Shown one piece after another: positions 34,796 to 44,244 of a stretch of DNA of 64,000 bases; position 1 is the stretch's first letter, and each line of letters begins with the position of its first letter. The position numbers and the translations under genes were made by a program. The notes under the pieces are model-generated. The model was given only the letters and a program-made list of their open reading frames with translations. It had not been told where the DNA came from and ran no database searches. Source of the DNA: Verrucomicrobiota bacterium (GTDB taxonomy: Bacteria > Verrucomicrobiota > Verrucomicrobiia > Opitutales > UBA2995); the NCBI GenBank assembly GCA_027622555.1, contig JAQBYJ010000019.1, positions 1 to 64,000 on the forward strand, read 5' to 3'.

Positions 34796-35998
34796 TTAGG
34801 ATTGATTTATCAGTTCTAATAATTTCTCTGCGCAGGCTTTAGCAAATTCAGGGTCGTTGATTTCGAGTTCGAAATCGATCACTTCCACTTCTGCATTTTC
34901 ACGAATGGCTTCGAACAAAGCTTTGTCGGCATCTGGGTCGTGGAAAGCCAATCCTTCTCCATTGATTTCGCTGACGGCTTTGAGTGGATTGAGGATAACT
35001 ACTGGCGCAGAGTTAGCGTTGGCTTTTTCTGCGATGATCTTACCAATCTTCGAACACTCATTCGCATTGGTTCGCATGAGTGTGACCTGGGGATTGTGAA
35101 TGTAGAAGGTACGATCGGCGAACTGCTCGGGTACTGTCTCGCGTGGACCAAAGTTTGCCATGTCGACACAGCCTGGCGCGACCACTGCAGGTACCTTGGC
35201 CTTGGTCATGGCATCCATGCGGGTTGGTCCGGCGGATAAGGTAGCTCCCACCACTTCGTCCGCCCATTCAGTGGTCGTAACGTCGAGGATGCCTGAGACC
35301 ATGCCGCTTTCGATTAGACTCTCCATTGCCTGACCGCCTGATCCGGTGGCGTGGAAGACCAGCACTTCGTAACCGGCATTTTCGAGAACTTCTTTTGCGA
35401 GGTTCACGCAGGTGGTGGTGTTTCCAAACATACTGGCTACAATGAGAGGCCTACCTGCCTCTTCATCTACCTTTGCTTCAACCATCCCGGAAATAGCGCC
35501 TGCCGCTCGGGTGAAAATCATTCGTGATATACGGTTCAATCCACTCACATCCACAATACTGGGCATCATAACAATGTCTTTCGTCCCTACGTAATGAGCC
35601 GTATTTCCGCTCGCTACCGTAGACACCATAAGTTTCGGAAATCCGATGGGAAGTGCTCGCATGGCTGCTGTTCCGATCGCTGTACCGCCTCCGCCACCGA
35701 GGGAAATAACACCGTCAATTTTCCCCGCTTCGACAAGCTGTGCCAGAAATACGGGTACGGCTTTAGAAATGGCCACCACGCATTCACCGCGGTCGTGCCG
35801 TTTCATGAGAGGAACGAGGTCAAGTCCGGTTGCTGTGGCCACGTCGTATTTGGAATAGTCGGGAGTTACTTTTGGCTCACCACCCGTTCCCACATCAATG
35901 AGTACTACCTGGTGTCCTCGATCCCGAATCCGGTCTGCGACAAATAAATGTTCGTCGGCCTTGGAGTCGAGTGTTCCTAGAATTGCGATTGTTGCCAT
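34796..35998 (-). CDS. Tm-1-like ATP-binding protein (UPF0261 family)
   Basis: This 400-residue protein starts MATIAILGTLDSKADEHLFV and has the UPF0261/Tm-1 N-terminal-domain pattern throughout: GLDLVPLMKRHDRGECVVAI, the glycine-rich GVISLGGGGGTAIGTAAMRA, MVSTVASGNTAHYVGTKDI, FGNTTTCVNLAKEVLENAGY, VFHATGSGGQAMESLIESG and TRMDAMTKAKVPAVVAPGCV. In plants and fungi this domain is fused to a TIM-barrel domain; here that partner is the neighbouring gene at 36183. The biochemical role is not established; ATP binding is known for plant Tm-1. A GTAGGGC palindrome lies in the 184-base gap between the two genes. Confidence 0.88.
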   Translation of the reverse strand: MATIAILGTLDSKADEHLFVADRIRDRGHQVVLIDVGTGGEPKVTPDYSKYDVATATGLDLVPLMKRHDRGECVVAISKAVPVFLAQLVEAGKIDGVISLGGGGGTAIGTAAMRALPIGFPKLMVSTVASGNTAHYVGTKDIVMMPSIVDVSGLNRISRMIFTRAAGAISGMVEAKVDEEAGRPLIVASMFGNTTTCVNLAKEVLENAGYEVLVFHATGSGGQAMESLIESGMVSGILDVTTTEWADEVVGATLSAGPTRMDAMTKAKVPAVVAPGCVDMANFGPRETVPEQFADRTFYIHNPQVTLMRTNANECSKIGKIIAEKANANSAPVVILNPLKAVSEINGEGLAFHDPDADKALFEAIRENAEVEVIDFELEINDPEFAKACAEKLLELINQS

Positions 35999-36059
35999 GG
36001 GGTATTTTGTCCGTGTTAGTTCTTAAATTTGTATGGGTATGAATTCCAAGATACACGAC

Positions 36060-36129
36060 CGGCACTTCGAGGACGCAGTAGCCTTACCTTGAGCTGTCTT
36101 GGTAGGGCAGAAGCATCCTGGCTCCGCCG
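36060..36129. repeat. GTAGGGC-family inverted pair within operon
   Basis: CGGCACTTCGAGGACGCAGT (from 36060) and the inverse unit headed GGTAGGGCAGAAGCATCC (36101-36129) form a pair with heads inward. It lies between two genes of the same operon-like run, where it could form an mRNA hairpin. Confidence 0.7.
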
Positions 36130-36182
36130 CCGATCGGATGAAGGCATTCCAAATGACCAGTATTGTTGAAAACATAGATATA

Positions 36183-37052
36183 TCAGCCTTTGCGCTTAAC
36201 CGGTATGGATTTGAATTCTTGTGTGATGTTTACCAGGGCCTTTTCGACTGCAATACGTTCCAGGCTGGAGGCACCCACGAATCCAACGGCATCGGTACGT
36301 TCATTAATAAACGCTGCATCGGATGGGCTGAGTATGGGGCCACCGTGACTGAGGTAAATAATGTCGTCGCGCACGGATTTTCCGGCATCGATGATTGCTT
36401 GAGTTTGGGTAGCGGCATCATCGAGAGATATCGCGGCGTCGGTTACGCCGATGGAACCGCCGACGGTGCAACCCACATGCGCAATGATGACATCCGCCCC
36501 GGCTTCGGCCATGGCTTTAGCCTCCTCGGGTTTGGCGACATAAACAATGGAAAACATATCCATCTTGCGGGCCATGGCGACCATTTCGAATTCCTTTTTC
36601 ACGCTCATGCCGGTTTCTTCAAGGGTCTGGCGGTACTGGCCATCTACGATCATGTGAGTGGGAAAATTGTTAACCCCGCTGAACCCCATGTTCTGAACCT
36701 GGAGTAACCAGTGCCACATACGGCGTCGTGGATCTGTGGCATGGACCCCGCAGATCACGGGGATCTCTTCGACCACCGGCAGCACTTCGAATTCACCAAT
36801 CTCCATGGCAATGGCGTTCGCATCACCGTAGGACATCAACCCGGCGGTGGATCCATGGCCTGCCATACGAAAGCGTCCCGAGTTATAAATGATGATGACA
36901 TCGGCTCCGCCTTTCTCTATAAACTTGGCGCTGATGCCCGTTCCTGCACCAGCGGCAATGATCGGTTCGCCTTTGCTGAGAGTATCATGCAAGCGCTCCA
37001 GCACTTCAGTTCTTGTGTAGGGGTTTCCTTTTCCTGTCCATTTATTTGGCAT
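36183..37052 (-). CDS. PEP-hydrolase-family TIM-barrel protein (Tm-1 C-terminal-domain partner)
   Basis: The protein is about 289 residues from the ATG at 37052 (MPNKWTGKGNPYTRTEVLER); an in-frame start at 37124 would add 24 atypical residues. It shows the phosphoenolpyruvate-hydrolase-like TIM barrel pattern (PF09370): EPIIAAGAGTGISAKFIEKG, ADVIIIYNSGRFRMAGHGST, LPVVEEIPVICGVHATDP, GFSGVNNFPTHMIVDG, ADVIIAHVGCTVGGSIG and VGFVGASSLERIAVEKALV. Together with the downstream UPF0261 gene it reconstitutes both halves of Tm-1-like proteins. The pair is followed by cupin and dehydrogenase genes and faced by a divergent AraC regulator, so a catabolic role is likely (inference). Confidence 0.87.
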   Translation of the reverse strand: MPNKWTGKGNPYTRTEVLERLHDTLSKGEPIIAAGAGTGISAKFIEKGGADVIIIYNSGRFRMAGHGSTAGLMSYGDANAIAMEIGEFEVLPVVEEIPVICGVHATDPRRRMWHWLLQVQNMGFSGVNNFPTHMIVDGQYRQTLEETGMSVKKEFEMVAMARKMDMFSIVYVAKPEEAKAMAEAGADVIIAHVGCTVGGSIGVTDAAISLDDAATQTQAIIDAGKSVRDDIIYLSHGGPILSPSDAAFINERTDAVGFVGASSLERIAVEKALVNITQEFKSIPVKRKG

Positions 37053-37204
37053 GTGGAGATATTTACTGCTTCTCAATCTATCCGGCAACTCCTTTTGCTC
37101 AACATGAATATATCGAATATACACATTGCAGATAATTGATAACCCCTAAATAAGCTTTTAAAATAGAAATACTATCTATTATCCTACATTGATTCGCCTA
37201 AAAT

Positions 37205-38077
37205 ATGATATTCGACTCTCAGCAATCAGTTCCTTTGGAGGATATTCAAAATCTGGCTGACTCTCAGTATCAGGTGGTCCGCTCGGATGATTCGGATAAG
37301 CGTGATTGGCTATCGGACAGCCCGATTTGTCCATTGCTTTCTCAACACCATATTGCTCATGTCGGCATTCTATGGGCTCGGTTTCCTTTTGAGCTCATGC
37401 GGACCAATCAATCTGGTTCCTATATGATGGCTTGTTTCGCAGGTGAAGGGAAGGTGCTTGTCGACGGAAACTGGAAACATCTTCGTGCAGGTGAAGCCTG
37501 TCTCCTGCCGCCCTTTGTGTTGAACACTTTTAAATGCCTTGAAGGTACGCCCTGGCATTTTTGTTGGGTGCGTTATCTTGAGTCTAGAGAAATAAAACCC
37601 ATTGTTTCCGAAAATTCTCCTGTGCTTGGATCTTACGATCATACACCGATGTTGGCAGCCATCAATGGACTGCATGCTGAGAGTAGAGGTCTAAATAATC
37701 CTGGCGCGCTGAATCACTGGATCGATTTGATTCACCAGTATGTCCTGCGCTTCGCTCAACCACACGATTACGACGATCGACTTTGGAAACTCTGGCAGCA
37801 GGTCGAGCCTCGCTTGGCTCGTAAGTGGAGTTTGGCGGAACTCTCGGATATAGCCCACCTAAGTGAGGAGCACCTGCGTCGATTATGCCGCAAACATTAC
37901 GGCAGAAGTCCCATGCAGCAATTGACCTTTCTAAGGATGCAACGGTCCAAAACCTTGCTAAGCACGACCAACGACAAAATTGAAACCATTGCCCGAGCAG
38001 TTGGTTACGAAAACCCTTTTACCTTCTCTACTTTATTCAAACGTTGGGTTGGGTGGAGTCCTTCGAAGTTTCGATAG
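37205..38077 (+). CDS. AraC-family transcriptional regulator
   Basis: This 290-residue protein has an N-terminal cupin-like sensor (residues about 50-140, with GSYMMACFAGEGKVLVDGNW and LRAGEACLLPPFVLNTF) and two helix-turn-helix motifs at the C-terminus (WSLAELSDIAHLSEEHLRRL and IETIARAVGYENPFTFSTLF), ending in GWSPSKFR. This is the classic AraC/XylS arrangement, usually answering to a sugar or its derivative. It is transcribed away from the PEP-hydrolase/Tm-1-like/cupin/dehydrogenase run, with 152 bases between the start codons, and so probably controls that run from the shared promoter region (inference). Confidence 0.92.
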   Translation: MIFDSQQSVPLEDIQNLADSQYQVVRSDDSDKRDWLSDSPICPLLSQHHIAHVGILWARFPFELMRTNQSGSYMMACFAGEGKVLVDGNWKHLRAGEACLLPPFVLNTFKCLEGTPWHFCWVRYLESREIKPIVSENSPVLGSYDHTPMLAAINGLHAESRGLNNPGALNHWIDLIHQYVLRFAQPHDYDDRLWKLWQQVEPRLARKWSLAELSDIAHLSEEHLRRLCRKHYGRSPMQQLTFLRMQRSKTLLSTTNDKIETIARAVGYENPFTFSTLFKRWVGWSPSKFR

Positions 38078-38136
38078 GTCTCTGATTACCCAAATTGTAT
38101 TTAAGCAACCCATGCGTAGCTGAATTGTGTAAACAC

Positions 38137-39219
38137 TTATTTTGACAAGGGTACCGCGTTTTCTACCCAAGCGGACGGTCGGCTGTTTTGCGCCAGGTCG
38201 TTTTCAAACGTTTCAATGTAGGCGAGCAATCGATTTGTGATGGTATCACTCCCGTCTAAAAGATTTTTTGATTCTCCAATATCGCTTTCTAGATTGTATA
38301 ACGCTTTGGGTACGCCTTCCTCGACGTGTAGTTTCCAGTTTCCAGATCTGACTGCTCTAAGATTCGTGGAACTGTGATAAAAGAATGCCTCGTGCGGTGT
38401 GGGGGCACCTTGGGTTAGAACAGGCCAGATGTCTCTGCCATCTATTACCCGGTCGGTTGGGATTTGAGCTCCAGCTAGTTTGGCAAAGGTGGGAGCAAGT
38501 CCATGGCGGTCATCAATTCATTGTTTGCCTTGCCTGCTGGGATCTTTCCCGGCCAGCGAATGACGGTGGGTTCGCGCATGCCCCCTTCAAAGGTGCTTCC
38601 TTTTTTACCCTGTAAGGGCGTGGCTTTTCCTACGGCAGGACCATTGTCGGATGTGAAAATTACCAGGGTGTTATCATCGAGCCCGTGCTTTTTTAATGTG
38701 TCCAGAAAAGTGATCCTGTCGGGGATGTTGTTGATGAATATCGTGGCTATAGGGGATACCGAAAAATTCGTCGAATCCTTGCCTGGTTGGAAGAAATTCC
38801 GGTTGGTCACCCAGGTGCCATTTCCCGAAAATGCCGGTTTTGTAACCGACCGATTTAAGCACTTCAGCTATGGTCACTTCCTCGGGGTTCAGACCTTTGC
38901 CGTCTCCGGCCAGCAATACAACGAAGTCAGTTCCGTAAGCCAGATCGACTCGTTTGGGATAGCTTCCGGTCATCAATGCTGCGCGGGAAGGCGTGCAGAG
39001 AGCTGCGGCCATATAGAAACTGGTGAGCTTCATACCTTCGGCTGCCATCTGATCTATGTTTGGTGTATAGACGTGTTCACCACCAAAACAACTGAGGTCA
39101 GCGTAACCTTGGTCGTCGGTGAAGATGATGACGAAGTTGGGAGCTCGATCTTCAACTTGGGGTCCACATCCTGACATGAACAAGGAAAGCAGAAGCAGGG
39201 GAGTGGCGAGGAATCTCAT
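38137..39219 (-). pseudogene. Degraded sulfatase lipoprotein gene
   Basis: The first segment (39219 to about 38705) begins MRFLATPLLLLSLFMSGCGP, a lipoprotein signal, then FTDDQGYAD, the formylglycine motif CTPSR (Cys75), GKWHLGD and [20 protein letters not shown]. There the normal sequence stops. About 100 residues of a usual sulfatase are missing, and the text resumes one frame over as [21 protein letters not shown] second shift near 38491 (one base lost from a CCC run on the coding strand) moves it again to the frame reading [20 protein letters not shown], which runs to the stop at 38137. The lost central part carries conserved histidine and lysine residues. The gene cannot make an active enzyme. 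Confidence 0.88.
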
Positions 39220-39436
39220 GTCGGGGTGGTTGGTATGAGTTCAATATTGGAATGGCATCCTATCAGTCGGCAATCTCAATTGCCGGAATACTATATTTCG
39301 GAAGCGAAATGGAGAATTCACCAATCCGGAGGGAGAAATCGACAGTTTTTCATTTTAAGAATGACTCGACTGTGATCGAGGATCAATTTGGTATTGAACG
39401 CTACCCTTTTTTCAAAGGGTTTTTCGATCGCCATCC

Positions 39437-41698
39437 ATGTCTATTAATCTGCTGAGAATTTTCATCTGCCTGTGTGTTTTCAATAGGATCCTACTTGCAT
39501 CCGATTCACCTATTCCCGAACGCCAGGAGATTCCTCCCTATCGTTTGGATAGGGACTACCGGCCAGAAATCACTGCCGTGCGTGTCGAAACACCGCCGAA
39601 GATAGACGGCCATCTTGATGAGGAGGTGTGGCAGACTGCCCCGCTTGCTGGCCCATTACTGCAGAATCAGCCCCAGTCGTATACCCATATGGACCAGCAG
39701 ACATTCTTTCGCGTGGCATACGACGATCACTATCTTTATTTTGCACTCTGGTGTTGGGATACGGAACCGGATAAAATTGTAGCCCGTTATATGCGTCGGG
39801 ATGATACTCTGTGGGATGATGACTCCATCACTGTAAACCTAGATACCTTCAATGATGAGCGAAATGCCTATTCGTTCATCGCGAATCCGAACGGAACTCG
39901 CCATGACGCGTTAGCCACCAACAATGCTAACTACAATTCCCAGTGGGATGGCGTCTGGGAGGCAAAAACTCAGATAACGGATTATGGATGGCAGACCGAA
40001 ATGGCTTTTCCGCTTACGACGTTTAGCTTTGATCCAGAAGCTTCCCAATGGGGCCTCAATGTGGTCAGGAGGATCAAGCGCCTGGATCAACAGGGTATAT
40101 GGTCCTCTCCGAGAAATTCTGTTCGCGGCTATTACATGTCGGAAGCAGGAAAACTCAATGGCTTAAGTGGTCTCAAACAGGGACTGGGGCTTGAGATCAA
40201 TCCATACATTCTTGGTAAGCAATCGGACGACAAGGTTCTGGGGACGGATGATTTCGATTTCGAATGGGGAGGAGACATTCGTTACCGGATCACTCCCAAG
40301 ATGAGTGCAACTTTGAGCTACAATACTGATTTTGCCGCCGCCGAGACCGATGCTAGGCAGGTTAATCTGACACGATTTTCCCTGTTCTTTCCCGAAAAGC
40401 GCAGCTTCTTTCTAGAAGATGCCGGGGTATTCAACTACGGCGGCCTGGCCGGCAGATTCAGTCGGAGGACGGGATCGAGAGCATCTCCTGTCATCCTTCC
40501 GTTTTTCAGTCGACGTATTGGCTTGAACAACAGTGGAGAGGTCGTGCCTTTGCTAGGTGCGGCCAAGCTGTCTGGTAGGATAGGAGACTACAATATAGGT
40601 GTCATCAATGCGGTAGTGGACGCCAACGGAGAGCTGAATAGCCAGAACGCTTTTGTGGGGCGGGTAAAGCGGCAGATCTTTGACCAGTCCTCAATCGGAG
40701 TCCTAGCTACACACGGTGATCCCAATTCCGAATACAATAATCTTCTGCTCGGGGGAGATTTTCAGTACCTGACGAACCAGTTCCTCAATAAATACCGACT
40801 GGAAGTGAATGCTTTTGCCATGGCCACGGATTCGGACCATCCGAATTTTGAAAGTGGATTGGCTCCTGTAGTGGGCGGTAGTGCGATTCTTCCAGCTGCT
40901 GAATTCGAAGCCGAAATGGCCTTCGCGCATGTGGATGAAAACTTTCATCCGGCTCTTGGATTTGCTCCGCGGACAGGAGTTCGAAGATACTACACAAGAC
41001 TGTTGTACAAACCCTACATAGAGTCGAAAGAGTGGCTGCGCCAGATGTATTACTCATACGAAGGAGAATATATCACGGACCTTTCCAACAAGCTTGCATC
41101 TTCCCGTCACATTTTCACACCCCTCCAACTTTTGTTCGAGTCAGGGGACGAAATCATTTTTGAAATGGAGAGTTCAGCCGACGTACCTAACAGCCAGTTC
41201 CCGATCTACAATGTCGATGGCGAAGCGGATGACGTTCTCATTCCGGCCGGAGATTATTCATGGACGCGAGGGATTCTTGCGTTTCAAACCTCCACCAGGA
41301 GAAAGCTTCAATTGAATCACGATTTTTCTTTCGGGGATTTTTATAATGGTACCAGGATTGAGAATACGTCCGAGCTAACCTATTTACCGTCCAAGCATTT
41401 TGGGGCCGTGCTCAGCTACTCTAAACAGGATGTCGAACTGCCAACCGGGGACTTTGATATAAAACTGACCTCACTTACAGCGCTGATCAATTTTACTCCC
41501 GACTTTAGTTGGTCTAACTTGGTGCAGTACGATAATGTTTCGAATACAATGGGTATCAACAGCCGGTTGGTCTGGGAATACAAACCAGGGAAGCGGGTGT
41601 TTTTGGTGCTGAACCAGAGTTATCTTGATGAAAGGACCGGCTTTGTGCGCAAGCAGATGGATACTACTCTAAAGCTTAGTTCTATCTTTAGATTTTGA
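39437..41698 (+). CDS. Outer-membrane protein with CBM9-like and DUF5916 domains
   Basis: This 753-residue protein has a signal peptide (MSINLLRIFICLCVFNRILL). Residues about 45-230 are a carbohydrate-binding family 9-like domain (VRVETPPKIDGHLDEEVWQT, FRVAYDDHYLYFALWCWD, DDSITVNLDTFNDERNAYSF). The remainder matches the DUF5916 beta-barrel pattern (FFPEKRSFFLEDAGVFNYGG, FSRRIGL, HPALGFAPRTGVRRYYTRLL) and ends LSSIFRF, with an aromatic last residue as in barrels inserted by Bam. A role in binding or passing glycans is plausible but unproven. It is a single gene, convergent with the sulfatase at 41722. Confidence 0.88.
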   Translation: MSINLLRIFICLCVFNRILLASDSPIPERQEIPPYRLDRDYRPEITAVRVETPPKIDGHLDEEVWQTAPLAGPLLQNQPQSYTHMDQQTFFRVAYDDHYLYFALWCWDTEPDKIVARYMRRDDTLWDDDSITVNLDTFNDERNAYSFIANPNGTRHDALATNNANYNSQWDGVWEAKTQITDYGWQTEMAFPLTTFSFDPEASQWGLNVVRRIKRLDQQGIWSSPRNSVRGYYMSEAGKLNGLSGLKQGLGLEINPYILGKQSDDKVLGTDDFDFEWGGDIRYRITPKMSATLSYNTDFAAAETDARQVNLTRFSLFFPEKRSFFLEDAGVFNYGGLAGRFSRRTGSRASPVILPFFSRRIGLNNSGEVVPLLGAAKLSGRIGDYNIGVINAVVDANGELNSQNAFVGRVKRQIFDQSSIGVLATHGDPNSEYNNLLLGGDFQYLTNQFLNKYRLEVNAFAMATDSDHPNFESGLAPVVGGSAILPAAEFEAEMAFAHVDENFHPALGFAPRTGVRRYYTRLLYKPYIESKEWLRQMYYSYEGEYITDLSNKLASSRHIFTPLQLLFESGDEIIFEMESSADVPNSQFPIYNVDGEADDVLIPAGDYSWTRGILAFQTSTRRKLQLNHDFSFGDFYNGTRIENTSELTYLPSKHFGAVLSYSKQDVELPTGDFDIKLTSLTALINFTPDFSWSNLVQYDNVSNTMGINSRLVWEYKPGKRVFLVLNQSYLDERTGFVRKQMDTTLKLSSIFRF

Positions 41699-41721
41699 TC
41701 AGGTCATAAAAGAGTTTATGT

Positions 41722-43200
41722 TTACCTATGCAGCGCTCCCGGAATGGTTAGACGTTCTGCCTCTACGTCTTCGAACCAGGTTTCAAGTTGGCTCAACATA
41801 TTACTTGTTTTGTCAGGGAATTTCTCTGCCAGGTCGTTTTGTTCGCCAGGATCTTCTGCGAGATTATAGAGTTCGGGTGGCTCAGGATCTGGCAGTTTAA
41901 CTCGAGGGATGGGGAGCAATTCGGTAATGGATTGCGGATCTTTTTTGTGCTGAGAGTCGGCGGCAGAAAATGCCTTAGTACGTAGTTCGTCTTCCTCGCT
42001 GACGTAGAGCTCCTTGCTGAAGTAGCGGGTTCCTTTTATCATTGGGCGCACCAGTTTCCAATCCCCGTCGCGCATCGCTGCGTTGGTGCCGATGTTCGGA
42101 ACGTAGAAGTTCCATTGCCAGAAACGTCGAGGGTCTATATCTACACTGCCGCCTAGTAGCATAGGGGAAATATCATGCCCATCGAACGCTGGGCCTTCCA
42201 ATGGATCGATGCCTGATAGACCAATGAGTGTAGGGAGCCAGTCTGTGAAATGGACGAGGTCGTCGTTCAACTGATTCGCTTTTATTCGGTCTGGATATCG
42301 AACAATCATCGGTACACGGATACCACCTTCATAGACCCAACCCTTACTTCCTCGCATGCCGCAATTGAAGCGCTCATTGAAGTTGTTCTCTCCCGGCTCG
42401 AGCTGACGGGAGGGGTTAAAAAAGGCGGGGCCATTATCACTCGTGAACAGGACGATGGTGTTTTCGTCGAGTTGTGCGTCTTCCAGGTATTGAAGGATAC
42501 GACCGACACCTTGATCCATAACTTCGATCATCGCATAAGTGGTGGCGGTGATCCGGTCAAAACCTTTGGCTTTGTATTTTTCAACTAACTCTGCTGGTGC
42601 CTGGAAGGGTGCGTGCGGGGCTGTGTAAGCGAGCTGGAGGAAAAAAGGATCCTCCCGATGTCGTTTGATAAAGGACAACGCTTCATCAGTGAACACGTCG
42701 GTCAAATAGGTTCCGTCCGATTTTCGATAAGAATCGTTAACGCGTAGAGTGTAATCATAATAGTCGGACCACCCACCACAAAATCCGACAAACTCCTGAA
42801 AGCCCCGGGCGTTCGGTTCGTATCTTCGGTCCAAAGCACCGTTGTGCCACTTGCCCACCAGTCCGGTTGCGTATCCGGAATTCTTAAACATGTCGGCCAT
42901 GGTTATTTCCCTCAACGCGATCCGGTCCAGTCCATGAAGTTCATGTTGGGTGATTGCGCCCGTGCGATGAGGAACTCTTCCTGTTACAAGTGAGGCTCGA
43001 GCCGGAGAACAGATGGGCGATGCAGAATAATGCTGGCGAAAGCAGGTGCCTTGGCCCATTAGAGTATCCAGGTTCGGAGTCTGAACAACACCTGGATTAA
43101 ACGTTCCGAAATCACCGTAACCCATATCATCGGCAACGATTAGCAGGACGTTCGGTTTCGACAAGGTCACCGCGGGTGGTTTTTTTGTATGGGTGGTCAT
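41722..43200 (-). CDS. Sulfatase without signal peptide (CSPAR motif)
   Basis: This 492-residue protein starts MTTHTKKPPAVTLSKPNVLL with no hydrophobic leader, so it is predicted cytoplasmic. Metal site VADDMGYGD; formylglycine motif CSPAR (Cys64) followed by [62 protein letters not shown] is a valid CxPxR variant. The C-terminal LYNLAEDPGEQNDLAEKFPD block is intact and length is normal. It would desulfate imported sugars if truly cytoplasmic. It is transcribed divergently from the esterase at 43300. Confidence 0.9.
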   Translation of the reverse strand: MTTHTKKPPAVTLSKPNVLLIVADDMGYGDFGTFNPGVVQTPNLDTLMGQGTCFRQHYSASPICSPARASLVTGRVPHRTGAITQHELHGLDRIALREITMADMFKNSGYATGLVGKWHNGALDRRYEPNARGFQEFVGFCGGWSDYYDYTLRVNDSYRKSDGTYLTDVFTDEALSFIKRHREDPFFLQLAYTAPHAPFQAPAELVEKYKAKGFDRITATTYAMIEVMDQGVGRILQYLEDAQLDENTIVLFTSDNGPAFFNPSRQLEPGENNFNERFNCGMRGSKGWVYEGGIRVPMIVRYPDRIKANQLNDDLVHFTDWLPTLIGLSGIDPLEGPAFDGHDISPMLLGGSVDIDPRRFWQWNFYVPNIGTNAAMRDGDWKLVRPMIKGTRYFSKELYVSEEDELRTKAFSAADSQHKKDPQSITELLPIPRVKLPDPEPPELYNLAEDPGEQNDLAEKFPDKTSNMLSQLETWFEDVEAERLTIPGALHR

Positions 43201-43299
43201 CGAAAAGTTCTTACTATTTTGATTGAGTCAGCAATCTCAATACTTTGTCCACCGTTTTGTGTATCGCAAAACCAATTCTACTTACTCTATAAATAATCT

Positions 43300-44136
43300 A
43301 TGAGACTACTTTCTGCCCTATTTCTCTTTTTTGCTGCTTCGTTAGTAAGTGCTTCGGACGAATCATTTCAGGTGACCTCTGAGGGATTCCAAGAGTATCG
43401 ATTGGTTTCCCCATTTCAGGCGGGAGATACGACACTCAGGGTTTTGTTACCCGACAATTTCGATTCGGAAACTATTTACCGTGTTCTCTACGTCTTGCCT
43501 GTCCACGAGGACGGTTTGTGCAATCACGGTGATGGACTGGTGGAAGTAAAAAAACATAACTACCACAATACGCATCAGCTGATTTGTGTAGCTCCGGCTT
43601 TTACCACCAAGCCCTGGTTCGCCGATCACGACCTAAATCCGCACAAACGGGATGAGAGTCATCTTCTGAAAACAGTGATTCCGTTTGTGGATGAGCACTA
43701 CCCTACGCAGCCTAATGCGGATGGCCGCCTATTGATCGGCTTTAGTAAGTCGGGGTGGGGTGCCATAGCGCTGATTCTTAGGAATCCCAAACTCTTCGGA
43801 AAAGCCGTGGGTTGGGACATAGGAATTCGGGCTGACACGGGACCCATTACGGAAGAGGAACGCGCGGAGCGCATAGCTCGTGAGTGGGGGACGGTTAAAA
43901 ACTTCGAAGCCAATCGCCTATCCAATCTTGTTAAAAAACGTGGCAAGGATCTCGGAGATAAAGCTCGCCTGTTTTATTATAGCACCGAAGGAACGCGTGC
44001 GATCGGCGGGGTCGAGATTCACCGGCTTCTGGTTGAGAACAATATCCCCCATCGCTACGTAATGGAACCGAACCGCAAGCATGCCTGGGACACTGGATGG
44101 ATTCCGGAGGCTGTGGAGTTTTTGGTTAGTGAGTAG
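43300..44136 (+). CDS. Secreted alpha/beta-hydrolase esterase
   Basis: This 278-residue protein has signal peptide MRLLSALFLFFAASLVSA. Strand and nucleophile-elbow patterns of the putative esterase (esterase D/feruloyl-like) group are present: RVLYVLPVHEDG, LLIGFSKSGWGAIALILRNP with Ser149 as the likely nucleophile, and a late HRYVMEPNRKHAWDTGW whose histidine can complete the triad. It probably removes acyl or aryl esters from polysaccharides in the periplasm (inference from neighbours). It lies upstream of the HigBA pair in the same direction but is separated by 108 bases containing repeats. Confidence 0.8.
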   Translation: MRLLSALFLFFAASLVSASDESFQVTSEGFQEYRLVSPFQAGDTTLRVLLPDNFDSETIYRVLYVLPVHEDGLCNHGDGLVEVKKHNYHNTHQLICVAPAFTTKPWFADHDLNPHKRDESHLLKTVIPFVDEHYPTQPNADGRLLIGFSKSGWGAIALILRNPKLFGKAVGWDIGIRADTGPITEEERAERIAREWGTVKNFEANRLSNLVKKRGKDLGDKARLFYYSTEGTRAIGGVEIHRLLVENNIPHRYVMEPNRKHAWDTGWIPEAVEFLVSE

Positions 44137-44176
44137 AAAAACCCAAGGAATTTAATTCCTCTATGAGCCGTATAGT

Positions 44177-44228
44177 TAGCGTGATATTAACGCTATGCGT
44201 AAATAAACATTGACGCTACACGTAAATA
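44177..44228. promoter_or_regulatory. Operator-like repeats before higBA
   Basis: An inverted repeat TAGCGT/ACGCTA (44177-44195) overlaps two direct repeats, ACGCTATGCGTAAATA (44190-44205) and ACGCTACACGTAAATA (44213-44228). They lie 17-68 bases before the higB start, where HigA antitoxins are known to bind their own promoter. No clear ribosome-binding site precedes the GTG start. Confidence 0.5.
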
Positions 44229-44244
44229 TAGCGAATCTTTCACT

